A stretch of DNA of 64,000 nucleotides, from contig JAACMV010000015.1 of the NCBI GenBank assembly GCA_010909725.1, positions 124,001-188,000 of the forward strand, in the 5' to 3' direction. The notes under the pieces were generated by a model. The model did no database searches and was not told the origin of the DNA. It was given only the letters and a program-made list of their open reading frames with translations. Source of the DNA: Picochlorum sp. 'celeri' (lineage: Eukaryota; Chlorophyta; Trebouxiophyceae). The stretch's first letter is position 1. Each line of letters opens with the position of its first letter. This document shows positions 54,112 to 64,000 of the stretch, piece by piece. The translations under genes and the position numbers were made by a program.

Positions 54112-55786
54112 TCATGTCGCGACATCACTCATGTCTCCTGCTTCAATCTGTGATGATCCCCCCTGGTGGTGGTGGTGGTGATCTTCTCCACCAGGTGGGT
54201 CCTGAGACTCGAGGTCGGGGGTAAACGAGGTGGGTGGCATGCCTGGTTTGATGAGGCCATGTCGGAGCATGCCTGATCGAAGGATGATGAATTTAGAATC
54301 TCGTAAGAATGTGTGTGCTGCTTCTAGTGCAGATTTGAATGCGCGTGCTTTGACTGATGTCTGCTTTATCCGAATGTGATTGGTTTGGCCATCTACTGTT
54401 GCTTCAAGTTTGCCATGCTGTATTAACCTGACGATGCGACTCTCCAAGTCACTGCATATGACGTGAGATGTATATATATATTGGATGGGGTAAGGACTGA
54501 TTCTATCTACTCATGATGGGTACACGCACCTGGGTTTGATGTTGAGAGTATCAGCCATGTAGGCAATGCTGACGTTGCTGAATGCGCTGCTATACTCGCA
54601 CAGACATCGATCATGGATCAAAGAATACAGTTGCGAGAGGTGCTGAGAAAGAATATAATCTACCCAGGCGTAGGGTTTGACAGCCTCGAGGAGGGAGAGT
54701 GCTTCTCCATAATGGGCAGCTCTAAATGCCAGGATGGCATCACGGACCTGCACACGATTCATATGTATATATCTATAAGTTGATCATACAAACAATTGAA
54801 TATAAATAAAGCGAGTGCACCCAAATTATGGTGTGGACACGTACGTCTTGGGGTGCCTGATCCAGAATCTCTTGGAATCCAGGAGCACTCGTCATGAGGC
54901 TCTCTGACTCACGTCTCCCTAATGAAGCCATCGAGCACAATGCTATACAGAGCCCAAAGCTCTCCACAGATATAATGTCAGGTGATGAAGAAATAACCTC
55001 ATGGCGTATTTTGGAGAGGGCCCGCGCGGCGACATCAAACTTTCCCAGGATGAGCTGGGTCAGGGCTGCCATGAGTCTGACCTGCCCCACCCTAAGCGAG
55101 TCTCGATGGTGCGCCTCTGTCATCGACTCCATCTTTCGAGCATGATTTATCACGTTGAAAAAGTTTTTCGAATGAAACGCACATCGCACTAATCGATACG
55201 TCATACTCATGAAATCATCAAGAGATTTGGAATAATCCCTCATCCTCATGTAATGCTTCATAGCATCCACATGTTCACCTCTCTCGAACAACAAATCTCC
55301 ATACTCTCCTTCTAACGTGGCGATAGTTGGCTGGTCGAGTGCGCTCTTTGCACTGACGAGGCGAGCCTCGATATCAGACTGTCTTGAATAATATGTTTCA
55401 TCACACTGCTCAATCCACTCTGTGTTCTCGCTGTATTCATCTCCTGCTCTCGCTCGAATACGTTGAATGACTGTTTTGTATAGTTCCAAATCTATGCTAT
55501 GAGATGTTACGTAATCATGAGCCGCCCTGAGTGCATCAAGGGCAATATCTTCTCCTTCACACTGCTCTGCTAGAAAAAGCAAACGCTGAACTTTGGCTGG
55601 TCCGGTGAATCCATCAGCATAGTCCTGTGACATGCGGTATTCATATTACTATGAAAATAAAACATACATGATCTCTTTGTGCTGTCTTGTATGCGGGAAT
55701 CTTACCTGTAGTTTAAGAATTCGGGATACTCGAGATTGAAGCACCTGAGGATCCACCGAGGAATCCACAGCATAATCGATATCCAT
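54112..55786 (-). CDS. CSN1: COP9 signalosome complex subunit 1
   Basis: Four exons, 55786-55706, 55624-54845, 54747-54530 and 54451-54112, join in phase into 472 residues (introns 81, 97 and 78 nt). The RPN7-type helical repeats are clear: DYADGFTGPAKVQRLLFLAEQC, LALDALRAAHDYVT-like, EYGDLLFERGEHVDAMKHYMRMRDYSKS, and FNVINHARKMES. The PCI domain carries QAPQD-VRDAILAFRAAHYGEALSLL and AYMADTLNIKP-SDLESRIVRLIQHGKLEATVD. CSN1 (GPS1, FUS6 in plants) is part of the deneddylase that removes NEDD8 from cullins. The C-terminus has a His-rich/Gly tail. No single exon carries a full-length frame. Confidence 0.93.
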
Positions 55787-55875
55787 GCTTCAATAGGTAC
55801 AATTTATTACAATATATAGCTCTCAGATTAAAGAAATAACAAATTGCAGCTCAAACAATGACGGTTTAGTTTACT

Positions 55876-58239
55876 TTAGGCCAAATGCAAGAGTCCGACC
55901 GCGGATGAAGTAAGGCCAGCTGTATAGTCGACTGCAACCTCATTCGTCACATAGTCAGATCGGACGTTCACAAACGAATTGTCTGGATCGCTTGGATTCA
56001 CTCTCTGTCCTCCAGGTCCAGCAACAAGGGCTCCACGGATGATTTGAGGGTTTGGGTTTGGGTCCATAAAGTCCTGCCATCCACAGGGGGCTGGCCTGTC
56101 TGGGCAGGAGGCACCTGCATGGTGGGGTTGGTCTGCTGGTCTAAAGCCATATCCCACGAGATAGCTGCGAGTGGCGGATCCAATGGCATAGTGGACTTGA
56201 TCTCTCGCAAATTCGGTGAGGCGTGATCTCAGAGCTTGATCAGGTGTGTACTTTGCCACCACAGTGGCACATGCTGATGCTGTTGTGGAAAATGCCAGAT
56301 TTCCCCAGATTGAGAACTTTGGATAGGCAAGTCCCCTAGGAGTCTTGACGATGGACTGGAATCCATTGGAATCTACCCATGCCTTGAAGAATTTATTGTC
56401 TAAAAAGTCCCTGTAGATGTCCACGCCTGGGACACTATTGCCCCTGTCAGCCAACGACACCATGTGAGCAGCGTGTGGGCCCCAGACAGAGTCCCAGCCA
56501 CTGTACACGTTTGGAAAATCTTTTGACCACTGAGATAAAGCATCTACAAGATATTGTTGCTCGCCGGTAATTCTGTACAACCACCCAGCTGCCCATGCCA
56601 GATGATCATAAACATCACTGGATGGATATGTGGCAGCAGTGACTCTTGTATAATAGTCACTATATTTCCCTCCTGTCCGAGCTCCCCATTCGTACATATA
56701 AATGGCAGATCTCTTCAGCTTGTCCGCATACAGTGGATCATCATTCTCGTAAATGAGGTATCCTGTGGAGAGAGCAGCAGACACAGCCCCATACAAATCT
56801 CCTGCAGCCATGGAGCTATTGTAGATGGCTGGTGGCCTGTCGAGCTGTGGCTGCTCCGAGGCACGGCCCCAATAATTGTGATCAATCCATGGGATTCCAA
56901 TGGCTCCAACATAGGTGCCAGCAACCATATCAAGGCAGTCGACGAGATAATCCATCGCTGGACGCAATGTATTTTTTGCCTGACTGAGCTGACCATACGT
57001 GCTGTAGGTATCTTTGAATTCGACAAGACCCATGCCAATAATGGAGACTGTTGTCGCTAGAGGGAAATTCAGTTTCAGGGTATCTCCAGCATCATACCAC
57101 CCTCCGACAATGTAATCTGACAAATGTGAGGATTCACGCCAACTGATCTCATACGGTTGAGGCAGGACTCCACTCCTTTGAGCGGCGTAGAAGCGATATG
57201 TATCTCTGAGAACATCAGCATACATGTCTTTCCCACCCCGAAGTGGCGGGGCTGGCGGGGTAGGGGGGCTTAATTTTGGTGGAGGTGGGGGTGGCGATGG
57301 CGGTAATGGGGGTGGAGACGGAGGTGGTGGTGGTGGTGATGGTGGTGGAGGATTTCCCACAACTATAGGAGGGGAGAATGAAATCGGTGGAGGGGGAGAG
57401 GACCTTGGAGGAGGAGGTGGAGGCGATGGAGGCGATGGAGGGGGAGGAGGCGCAGGCGGACGCACAGAGTCAAGTTTTGAGAGGACAACTCCTGAGACGT
57501 ACCTCTTGGTCGATCCTTTCAGCCTTTTATAGCCTGATTCTCCTTTCAAGTAGCATCTTCCATTCTTTTTGGGGTTCGAATGGGATTTGAATGTCCACCT
57601 CTCACAGCCTCCCCGCTTGAAGCACTCCCAGCAACAGTCACTCCATCGCCTCACTTTGACAACTCCATCCTTCAGTGTTCCTCCTCTCAATTTCTCACCT
57701 CTCTTAATCCAACAGCTCTTTGACCCTTTAAAACATTTTGGCCTCTTGTCGACACTGTAATCACATTTCTGTTGGCGAGGTTTCCTGCACGTAGTTTGAG
57801 AAGACTGTACACTGGCCTCCTCCACAAGACTCCTCCTCTCTTTGGATTCAAGGCCCTCCTCATACTTTTTCCACTTTTTGATGGCATCCTTAATGTTCAG
57901 ATATCTGTCTTGGACCAGAATAAAATGCTTGAAAACCTTGTCATCCTCAACGTCCGTGGGCGCACTACGAGCACCTCCAAACACCACCTTCTTTGCCAGG
58001 TTCACAGCCTCATCCGTGAACACTATTTCCTTGTTCTCCTGCAGCAGAAGTGAAATAAATCAAAATTCTCTCAAAATCTTGGCATGTAGCCAACCAGGGG
58101 GCTTCTTCGCACATGGTCGTATGGCAACTGGTTATGTCTAACGAAGCTACAGATGCAACTGTCGCATTGAACTCACCGCAAAGACGACTCGAGCAGATAA
58201 ACATAGCAATAACACAGTAATTGTATTTATAAAACTCAT
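55876..58239 (-). CDS. Secreted GH9 cellulase with PAN-like domain and proline-rich linker
   Basis: Exon 1 (58239-58177) encodes a signal peptide, MSFINTITVLLLCLSARVVFA; it joins exon 2 (58038-55876) in phase over a 138-nt intron; total 741 residues. Residues 125-205 form a Cys-rich PAN/apple-like module (SCWIKRGEKL, SDCCWECFKRGGCERWTF, CYLKGES). Residues 213-287 are a PPPSPPPP linker of the type common in green-algal wall proteins. The GH9 catalytic domain (about 290-741) has GGWYDAGDTLKLNFPLATT with the nucleophile Asp, SYLVGYGFRPADQPHHAGASCP, and DYVTNEVAVDYTAGLTSSAVGLL with the acid Glu. It cuts beta-1,4-glucan, probably in the cell wall. Confidence 0.93.
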
Positions 58240-58554
58240 TATGTACAGGTTTCAGTGTTAAGACTGGGACACGTGGGGATAGCCAATCTCTCTCGATCTG
58301 GACTTGCCCAATCCCCAGGCACAAACTCTACTACTACTGGATATCCGTGCAGAAAGACGGTCTCTTTTACGATACAAATATTTTTGAATTCTTTTACAAC
58401 CTGGAGCAACCACATTTGAGCAGTATCAAGTCATACAGGGTCGGCAAGATTTGCATCTCACCCGCGGCACGTACATGCATGCGTGTTTCGTCTGTGATGG
58501 CCAGCCCCAATGGATTCACTAGATTGCTACATGCCGCCTCTCGGGAACAACAAG

Positions 58555-59886
58555 CTAGTATACATTTGGAATGTGAAAACGAGTACTGACCATGGATAAT
58601 GCTTCTCCAGCAAGAACATTCAATTTCAAATCAGCAATAGCATCAGCTCTTGTTTCTCCAGCAGTCAGTATACAAACATTGGCTCCATTTTCTTTGGCCT
58701 GTTTGACCAGACGAAATGCACTCCATACTGCCAGTGAGGAGCCAACAACAAGCACACCTGAGGCACTTGATGCAAGTTCTTTTGATGTCTGGGTGCGACC
58801 AGGTGGTAAGGAATCTCCAAAGAAGACAACATCTGGTTTTAGTACCCCCGTTCCACAATTAGGACACGATGGAACCACAAACGTATCCATGAGTGTTTGA
58901 TTTCTCAATTCTACGTCACCATCAGGATTCTGCTGCGGTGCCTCTTTGAAAGAGTCCTGTACCGGGACATTTGTCCCAGCCCGAGCAAGCCTCTCTTCTT
59001 CCTCCTCTTTTGATTCCCCTTTCTCAATCCCTTGAACTATTCGATACGCATCTGGATTGACTCGAGCTAACCATTCCTGCACCAAATCCCTAGGATACAT
59101 GTGTCCACAGTCCATACAGGTTACCCTGTGCGTTGTCCCATGCAATTCCAACGTTTTCCTTGGGTCTGACCCACCCTTCTGATGCAATCTATCTACATTT
59201 TGTGTGATGATCCAATCTATATATCCATTAGACTGCAGTTGAGCCAACGCCTGGTGCGCAGCATTGGGCTGCATCTCTGAAAACTTTGTCCACCCCGCAA
59301 AGCTCCTAGCCCAATACCTCGACCTATTCTGTGGCGATGCCATGAATTGCTGATGCGTCATCGGCCTGAAACCAGTACTATATGCCCCATTTGCACTTCT
59401 ATAGTCCGGAATACCACTCTCTGTCGATAGGCCAGCTCCTGTGATGACAATACACCTCTTCAACCCTCTGCTGTTCTCTCTCACAAACTCGTCAATCGAA
59501 TCCAACTGCTCCATGGTCAACGGAGGAGCATCAGGAACAATTCTACGAGATTTGTCAGTTCCCATGGATTGTCCGATAACATAATGCTTCGTCGTGTCAG
59601 CACCGCGTGTGTGGTTGCGAAGGGTCCCTTGACTGGATATTCTATCGGTCCCAAAATCACTCACAGATGAGCTATGATACGAAAAACCCACAATGTGATA
59701 CTTTTCATGCTTTATTGCGCGATACAAATGTCGATACGAATCGATTAGGTTCAGACTTGGGTGGCCAGGAAGTCTCCTCGCTGGTGCTGCTCTCCCAATC
59801 ACAACATTCATGGTCACATTGTCATGTTCAAACGTCTCCTTGATGAATTCATGTACTCCAGTAGGGTATTTGTATGCAAACGTCAT
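58555..59886 (-). CDS. Class II sirtuin (SIRT4-like NAD-dependent deacylase)
   Basis: A 443-residue single exon from ATG. The Sir2 core starts near residue 140: VITGAGLSTESGIPDYRS, WARSFAGW, ITQNVDRLHQKGGS, LELHGTTHRVTCMDCGHMY, then the second zinc pair VPSCPNCGTGVLKPDVVFFGDSLPP, and VVGSSLAVWSAFRLV. The two CxxC pairs bind the structural zinc. The SRYWARS and TLELHGT patterns place it in class II with SIRT4. An acidic insert (EKGESKEEEEERLARAG) lies in the small domain. The first 115 residues are not Sir2-like and may include a mitochondrial targeting region; an alternative 3' exon is conceivable because a donor (ATG-GTCAGT) precedes the last 14 codons. Confidence 0.9.
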   Translation of the reverse strand: MTFAYKYPTGVHEFIKETFEHDNVTMNVVIGRAAPARRLPGHPSLNLIDSYRHLYRAIKHEKYHIVGFSYHSSSVSDFGTDRISSQGTLRNHTRGADTTKHYVIGQSMGTDKSRRIVPDAPPLTMEQLDSIDEFVRENSRGLKRCIVITGAGLSTESGIPDYRSANGAYSTGFRPMTHQQFMASPQNRSRYWARSFAGWTKFSEMQPNAAHQALAQLQSNGYIDWIITQNVDRLHQKGGSDPRKTLELHGTTHRVTCMDCGHMYPRDLVQEWLARVNPDAYRIVQGIEKGESKEEEEERLARAGTNVPVQDSFKEAPQQNPDGDVELRNQTLMDTFVVPSCPNCGTGVLKPDVVFFGDSLPPGRTQTSKELASSASGVLVVGSSLAVWSAFRLVKQAKENGANVCILTAGETRADAIADLKLNVLAGEALSMVSTRFHIPNVY

Positions 59887-60056
59887 ACGGTGTTGGTGGC
59901 ATTTTGCTCCAGAAAGGCATTCTCCTTAGATAGAATATTAAAATTCGCGCGGCCAAAATTCAAATTTGTCGGGAGCAGAAAGATCTCGCATTCTTACTCA
60001 AAAATGCTCAAATCTTATTGAAATAGTTGTTTAATATTGAATTGCAATACCACGGG

Positions 60057-62251
60057 ATGGATAGCGTCCCAATTGGAGGACAAGGGTGCGGTTCTCAAAA
60101 ATCGCCTGTTGTCGAGGCTGTTGAAGATCTTGGAAGAGAGTTTCGTTGTTCAATATGGTGCGAGTTTCATATGGATGTAACTGAATTGAAAATTGATTGT
60201 TTAACAGGGATTGTGTTGGTTGCAGTCTGAGTCTTATGACTCCACCAGTTGCACGGCTTCCTTGCTGCCACTACTTTTGCATGTACGTGTATTTCATGTC
60301 GATTCATTGTCGATCATTATGCTGATGATGAGTGAATCAATTACATAACTGCAGGAGTTGTATTAAGGAAAGTTTGAAGCATTCAAAAGTATGTCCTCAA
60401 TGCAAGACCAAGATAACAAGGAGAGATGTTGCTGCGGATCCTACCATGGATAGAGTTGTGTCCAAGTTTGCTGCTGTCGATGACTGTAAGAATGATTTAA
60501 TGGAGGCCATGAATGGGTTGATTCAGGAGGGACGAGGCATTCCAGAGGAAGAGTGTAGGGGAAGGACACTGCTGAGGGAAATGGTCCTGCCTTGGGTTCA
60601 GGGGGTCCAGGATGATGAGTTCAAATCTCCGAGCAGGTCCTTTTCTGGTTCTGCGTTGGAGGAGCTACGAAAGAATGCATCGCGTAGTGTGTCGCCGTGC
60701 TCCAAGGAACGGGAAGAAGAAGAAGGGACTGGGGACATTCTGGTGCAGGCAACTCAGGATGTTGAGGGAGCGGCCGAGACCTTTTCGCGAGATGATGCGA
60801 AACCTGTTGCGGAAAAGAGTGGACAAAGATCAATACGAGATATGATACGATCGCTCAAGGGAGAGGGTGTCGGCATGAAGAAGACCACGGCAAAGGAGGC
60901 TGTGGTGCCAGAGACCCCTGATGACGAGTTTCCCATTTCCGGAGCGGCAAAGGATGGCGTTGCTGACATATTAGATGGATTGGAACGAAATCTTACTACA
61001 GAAGAGAAGAAGCATCGTACACCCCCCGGTGCCTCTCTCCCATCCTGCGATAACATTGTGTCATCTGCAGAGGGTAGCAACAAGGAGAATGAACAAATTG
61101 CAAAGACAGAGACAGAGCGGGCATCCAAGAGAAGAAAACCAGCACGCAAATCCACCAAAACTGTCAAAAGGGCTCGGGCAAGCAGAACAGCAATTGAACA
61201 GGCCAAGACACCAACATCAACAGTGCGAAGAATACCAGCACGGCTCCTGCCCTGGAGCTGCATGGTGTGTACTTTTGACAACAAGGCAGGTGCAGTAGAG
61301 TGTGAAATGTGTGGGCAATCTAAAGATGCCGACGCCCCGTCCCCATCTCCACAAACACTTGCAGCGCAGGAGGCAATTGAGAAGCAGGCAATGAAGAACA
61401 AGAGAAGGAAGAGACGATGCAGTGCTACAAAACTGGCTGCAGAAACATCACACATGATTGATTCAACGCCTCAGCAGGAGGATACGCTGGAAGCGACAGT
61501 GGATGAGAAAGAAGGACCATCACAGCAGCAAAAGTTGACGGCTGCCAAGAAGAAAAAGGGCCAAAAGAATACAAGTAGGTTGTGCACTACTGCTCAACCA
61601 ACCACAGATGAGCAGGCACCATGCATGTGGGAGGCTAGCATACGCAAGTCATTATCTAAACTGGTTGTTACCGCGTCTGGCTTACAACCAAGCGATAAAG
61701 ATATCCTCAAAGATTTCTGTGAAGATAGTGGTGCTCGGTATTCAAGTGCATGGGTGCCAAAAATGACGCATGTTGTATGCCAAGCAGACGCTGACCCTCC
61801 CAAGACGGTAAAATACCTCATGGCCCTCCTCAACGGGTGCCGCATTGTCACTATAGATTGGGTAAAGGATTGCATGCAAAGTAAAAAGTATGCATCTGAA
61901 GACAAGTATACTGTCGTGCCAGAAAATAAAGTCGCTCGGGAGGAATACCAACGTTTGCTCTCTGCCTATGAGATTCAAATTCAATGCGGGGCTCCAGATA
62001 TGAAGAGCGGAGCCACAGGCCTTTTGAAATCAGCGGGTGCAAAAGTAGTACAACGAATGCCACGAGACCTGGACAAACAAGGACTTATTGTAGTCCTCGA
62101 CCACAGCGACGAAGACGGTGCGTCACGCATTGTCGAAGAAGCATGGTACCGACGCGCTCAGGATGCACATGTCCCAGTCGTAACCCACGCATGGTTGCGT
62201 TCGTCAATATTACAGGGAAAACCGGTTGAACTTGATTCATTTTTACTGTAA
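60057..62251 (+). CDS. BRCA1/BARD1-like protein: RING, RanBP2 zinc finger, tandem BRCT
   Basis: Three exons, 60057-60157, 60226-60282 and 60355-62251, join in phase into 684 residues. The two introns (68 and 72 nt) cut a C3HC4 RING at residues 31-72: CSIC-LSLMTPPVARLPCCHYFC-MSC..CPQC. A long disordered, charged middle with a basic KRRKPARKS-type signal follows. At about 353-377 there is a RanBP2-type zinc finger (WSCMVCTFDN..ECEMCG). Two BRCT repeats end the protein (about 485-570, with RIVTIDWVKDC, and 595-684, with THAWLRSSI). RING plus tandem BRCT is the BRCA1/BARD1 plan, where the pair ubiquitinates H2A; plant members carry a PHD-like finger instead of RanBP2. Ends 10 bp from the next convergent stop. 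Confidence 0.85.
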
Positions 62252-62261
62252 CAATGACACA

Positions 62262-62988
62262 CTATCTATCCATATCATCAGCCATCTCCTGAGTCTTTCT
62301 CAGCAGTTCCACGTCCTGTGCAGACAACCCTCGCCGTGCCAAAAGCCTCTGCCTCTGCAACTCCTCCTCTTCTTTAGATACCTGTCTACTCTCAGCAAAT
62401 GGGTGATTTGCCGGCAACTCCAAATTATCAATATCAATAGAATCACTGCATATATATAGATAGATAATCAACATGTATATATCATCGCAACATACACACG
62501 CATGACACAAACACCTACTTGGCCACCTCCTTTTGACGACGCCTGCGTGCCGCCAACACCTGCTCCTCTGTCAAATCCTCATACTTTACCGTCTTCATGC
62601 CCTTCATCAACCGATTATAATGCTCTTCATCCGCCGCACCTCCTCGCTTAAACCCTCTCTCTTCCAATGAATTTCTACGGCGATACCTCAACGCAGCACC
62701 CAGCACTCGAAGACTGACAAACACACCCAGCAACCCAGCAGGCACCAAAACAGTCATGGGCAATCCCCCATCACCCCCTGAATGCACCCCTGATTCCCCT
62801 CCTTCCTCCGAAATCCCTACATGTGGACTGTACAAATCAGCCTCACTCCACTGATCTCGCTTGGACCCATTCACAACCGCTGACCTCTGTGCTATCGTGA
62901 CCCTCGTCCAGAGACGAGGGGACAAGCCTCTGTTGCTCGCCCCTGACCCTGCCACACGCATTGCACATCCATATGACCTAGTAAACAT
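62262..62988 (-). CDS. Small one-TM protein, probably mitochondrial
   Basis: Exons 62988-62519 and 62445-62262 join in phase across a 73-nt intron (GTAGGT donor) into 217 residues. The first 40 residues are Arg/Ser/Ala-rich with no acid (MFTRSYGCAMRVAG), a mitochondrial-type presequence. One hydrophobic segment (MTVLVPAGLLGVFVSLRVLGAAL) lies near residue 95, followed by RYRRRN and a charged helical region (EEQVLAARRRRQKEVA-NDSIDIDNLELP) ending LRKTQEMADDMDR. I do not recognise the family; an assembly or inner-membrane factor is only a guess. The first frame alone would stop after KEVAK. Confidence 0.6.
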
Positions 62989-63349
62989 GATTGTGTTCTC
63001 CAGAGGGACTATCGAACCAATCAAGAACCTATCCCAGCTCAACCACCGAGAGTGGGAATGATCCTCTTCTCAATCGATACAAACAGATCCGTTCCTGATA
63101 GTTTCTGAACTATCAAATCAATTTAATAAATAATAACCTGTGCTGTTGCATTTGGTGTCCTTGTTCTTCCCAAGAAGAAACTTGGAACAGAGAGGCTCTT
63201 GTTTTTTTAATGTTTTATAGAAGGACATTTCGAGTGTCGGTGGAAATTCATGGACAAATATCAGCTCTGTCGACGTTAAAAAAATCACTTTACATCCATT
63301 ACACACGTCTGTCGATACAAGAGCGTATCAGTCATCTACAAAGAGAACC
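62989..63349. other. Divergent promoter region
   Basis: Between the one-TM gene (minus) and the Rab GDI gene (plus). No coding frame of note and no RNA gene seen. Confidence 0.45.
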
Positions 63350-64000
63350 ATGGACGAAGATTACGATGCCATCGTCCTGGGTACTGGACTGAAAGAATGC
63401 ATTCTCAGTGGACTGCTATCTGTCGAAGGATACAAAGTTCTTCATATGGATAAGAACTCGTACTATGGAGGGGAGTCTGCATCGTTGAATCTGAACCAGG
63501 TTGGTGTTTTCTTTTTTACAATCTGATCTGTCGCTCTTGGAGTCCCTGGGGTGATTTTGATGCATTCTGTGTAGATGTTTGAACGATTTAAATCTGGAGA
63601 GACTCCTGCGAAGGAATTGGGAGCCTCACGAGACTATAACATTGACCTTGTTCCCAAGTTTATCATGGTACGTGTGTGGCCCAGTCTAACTCGGTGTGGT
63701 TGTCATTCTGTCTGACAGCGGTGTTGTCTGGCTACTATAGGCGAATGGAAACCTTGTCAAGGTGTTGATTCATACCGATGTGACGAAATATTTGGAGTTC
63801 AAGGCGGTTGACGGGTCTTTTGTGTTGAACAAGGGTCGTGTGGAAAAGGTGCCTGCAACCGATTGGGAGGCCTTGCGGTCGCCATTGATGGGGTTGTTTG
63901 AGAAGAGGCGAGCTGCCAAGTTTCTGAGTTATTGCCAGCAATACAATCCCAAGGATTCTACGACGTGGAGGTCGTGGGATTTGGATACCATGACCATGTA
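63350..64000 (+). CDS. GDI: Rab GDP dissociation inhibitor, 3' part missing
   Basis: Three exons are visible: 63350-63499, 63575-63667 and 63741-64000, the last cut by the window end; introns are 75 and 73 nt. The product starts [21 protein letters not shown] with the FAD-like GTGL..C motif of the GDI/REP family, then [16 protein letters not shown] and [36 protein letters not shown], the conserved Rab-binding platform. GDI extracts GDP-bound prenylated Rab proteins from membranes. About half of the usual 440 to 450 residues is present here. Confidence 0.95.

Noticed and set aside
58430..58600. Alternative last exon of the sirtuin joined at the donor after LSM
   Set aside because: An in-frame join is possible, but the unspliced end is short and plausible and the alternative has no recognisable family ending.

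Overview
This window is nuclear DNA of a plastid-bearing eukaryote, most likely a green alga. Genes lie on both strands, there are no operons, and several genes have short GT-AG introns of about 50 to 195 nt. The protein set mixes plant-type and general eukaryotic families: plastid ketol-acid reductoisomerase, a BIN4-like topoisomerase VI accessory subunit, a RUS/DUF647 protein, a bestrophin, a plant-type sugar-phosphate translocator, a GH9 cellulase with a pherophorin-like proline linker, and COP9 signalosome subunit 1. TGTAA, the polyadenylation signal known from chlorophytes, follows many stop codons. The species cannot be fixed from the sequence alone.

Layout. 1-3.7 kb: beta-helix protein with a Pro/Ala insert (5' end missing), SOUL haem-binding protein, METTL21-type methyltransferase with a frameshift. 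3.7-9.7 kb: an NCS2/NAT nucleobase permease bracketed by two degenerate copies of a methyltransferase/KARI junction, then KARI itself. 9.8-20.2 kb: SET-domain methyltransferase, membrane protein, MATH-BTB protein, frataxin-like protein, BIN4, HEI10-type meiotic RING protein, YbaK-domain deacylase, unknown S/T-P-rich protein. 21-29 kb: 2-Cys peroxiredoxin, HELQ-type helicase, membrane protein, sugar-phosphate translocator, small hydrophilic protein, AUH-type hydratase. 29-36 kb: PhoD-like phosphatase, a cluster of three divergent four-TM paralogues, RUS protein, ribosomal protein L11. 36-47 kb: hexose-6-phosphate epimerase-like protein, small mitochondrial protein, METTL16, SYLF protein, aminopeptidase P, histidine phosphatase, bestrophin. 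47-55.8 kb: two unknown proteins, NSE1 without its RING, CWF19L2, unknown basic protein, CSN1. 55.9-64 kb: PAN-GH9 cellulase, class II sirtuin, a RING/RanBP2-finger/tandem-BRCT protein, a one-TM protein, and the 5' part of Rab GDI.

There is no functional operon, but genome-maintenance and chromosome genes are frequent: HELQ, NSE1, BIN4, HEI10 and the BRCA1/BARD1-like protein. Many exons were found only by joining frames across introns: the RING exons of HEI10 and the BRCA1-like protein, the signal peptide of the cellulase, the first exons of bestrophin, peroxiredoxin and the YbaK protein, and two small three- or two-exon genes. Many convergent neighbours end only 10 to 50 bp apart.

The observations most worth following up are the duplicated junction flanking the permease gene, the RING-RanBP2-BRCT2 architecture, the three-gene four-TM family, the RING-less NSE1, and the unusual splice-donor consensus (C at +4).
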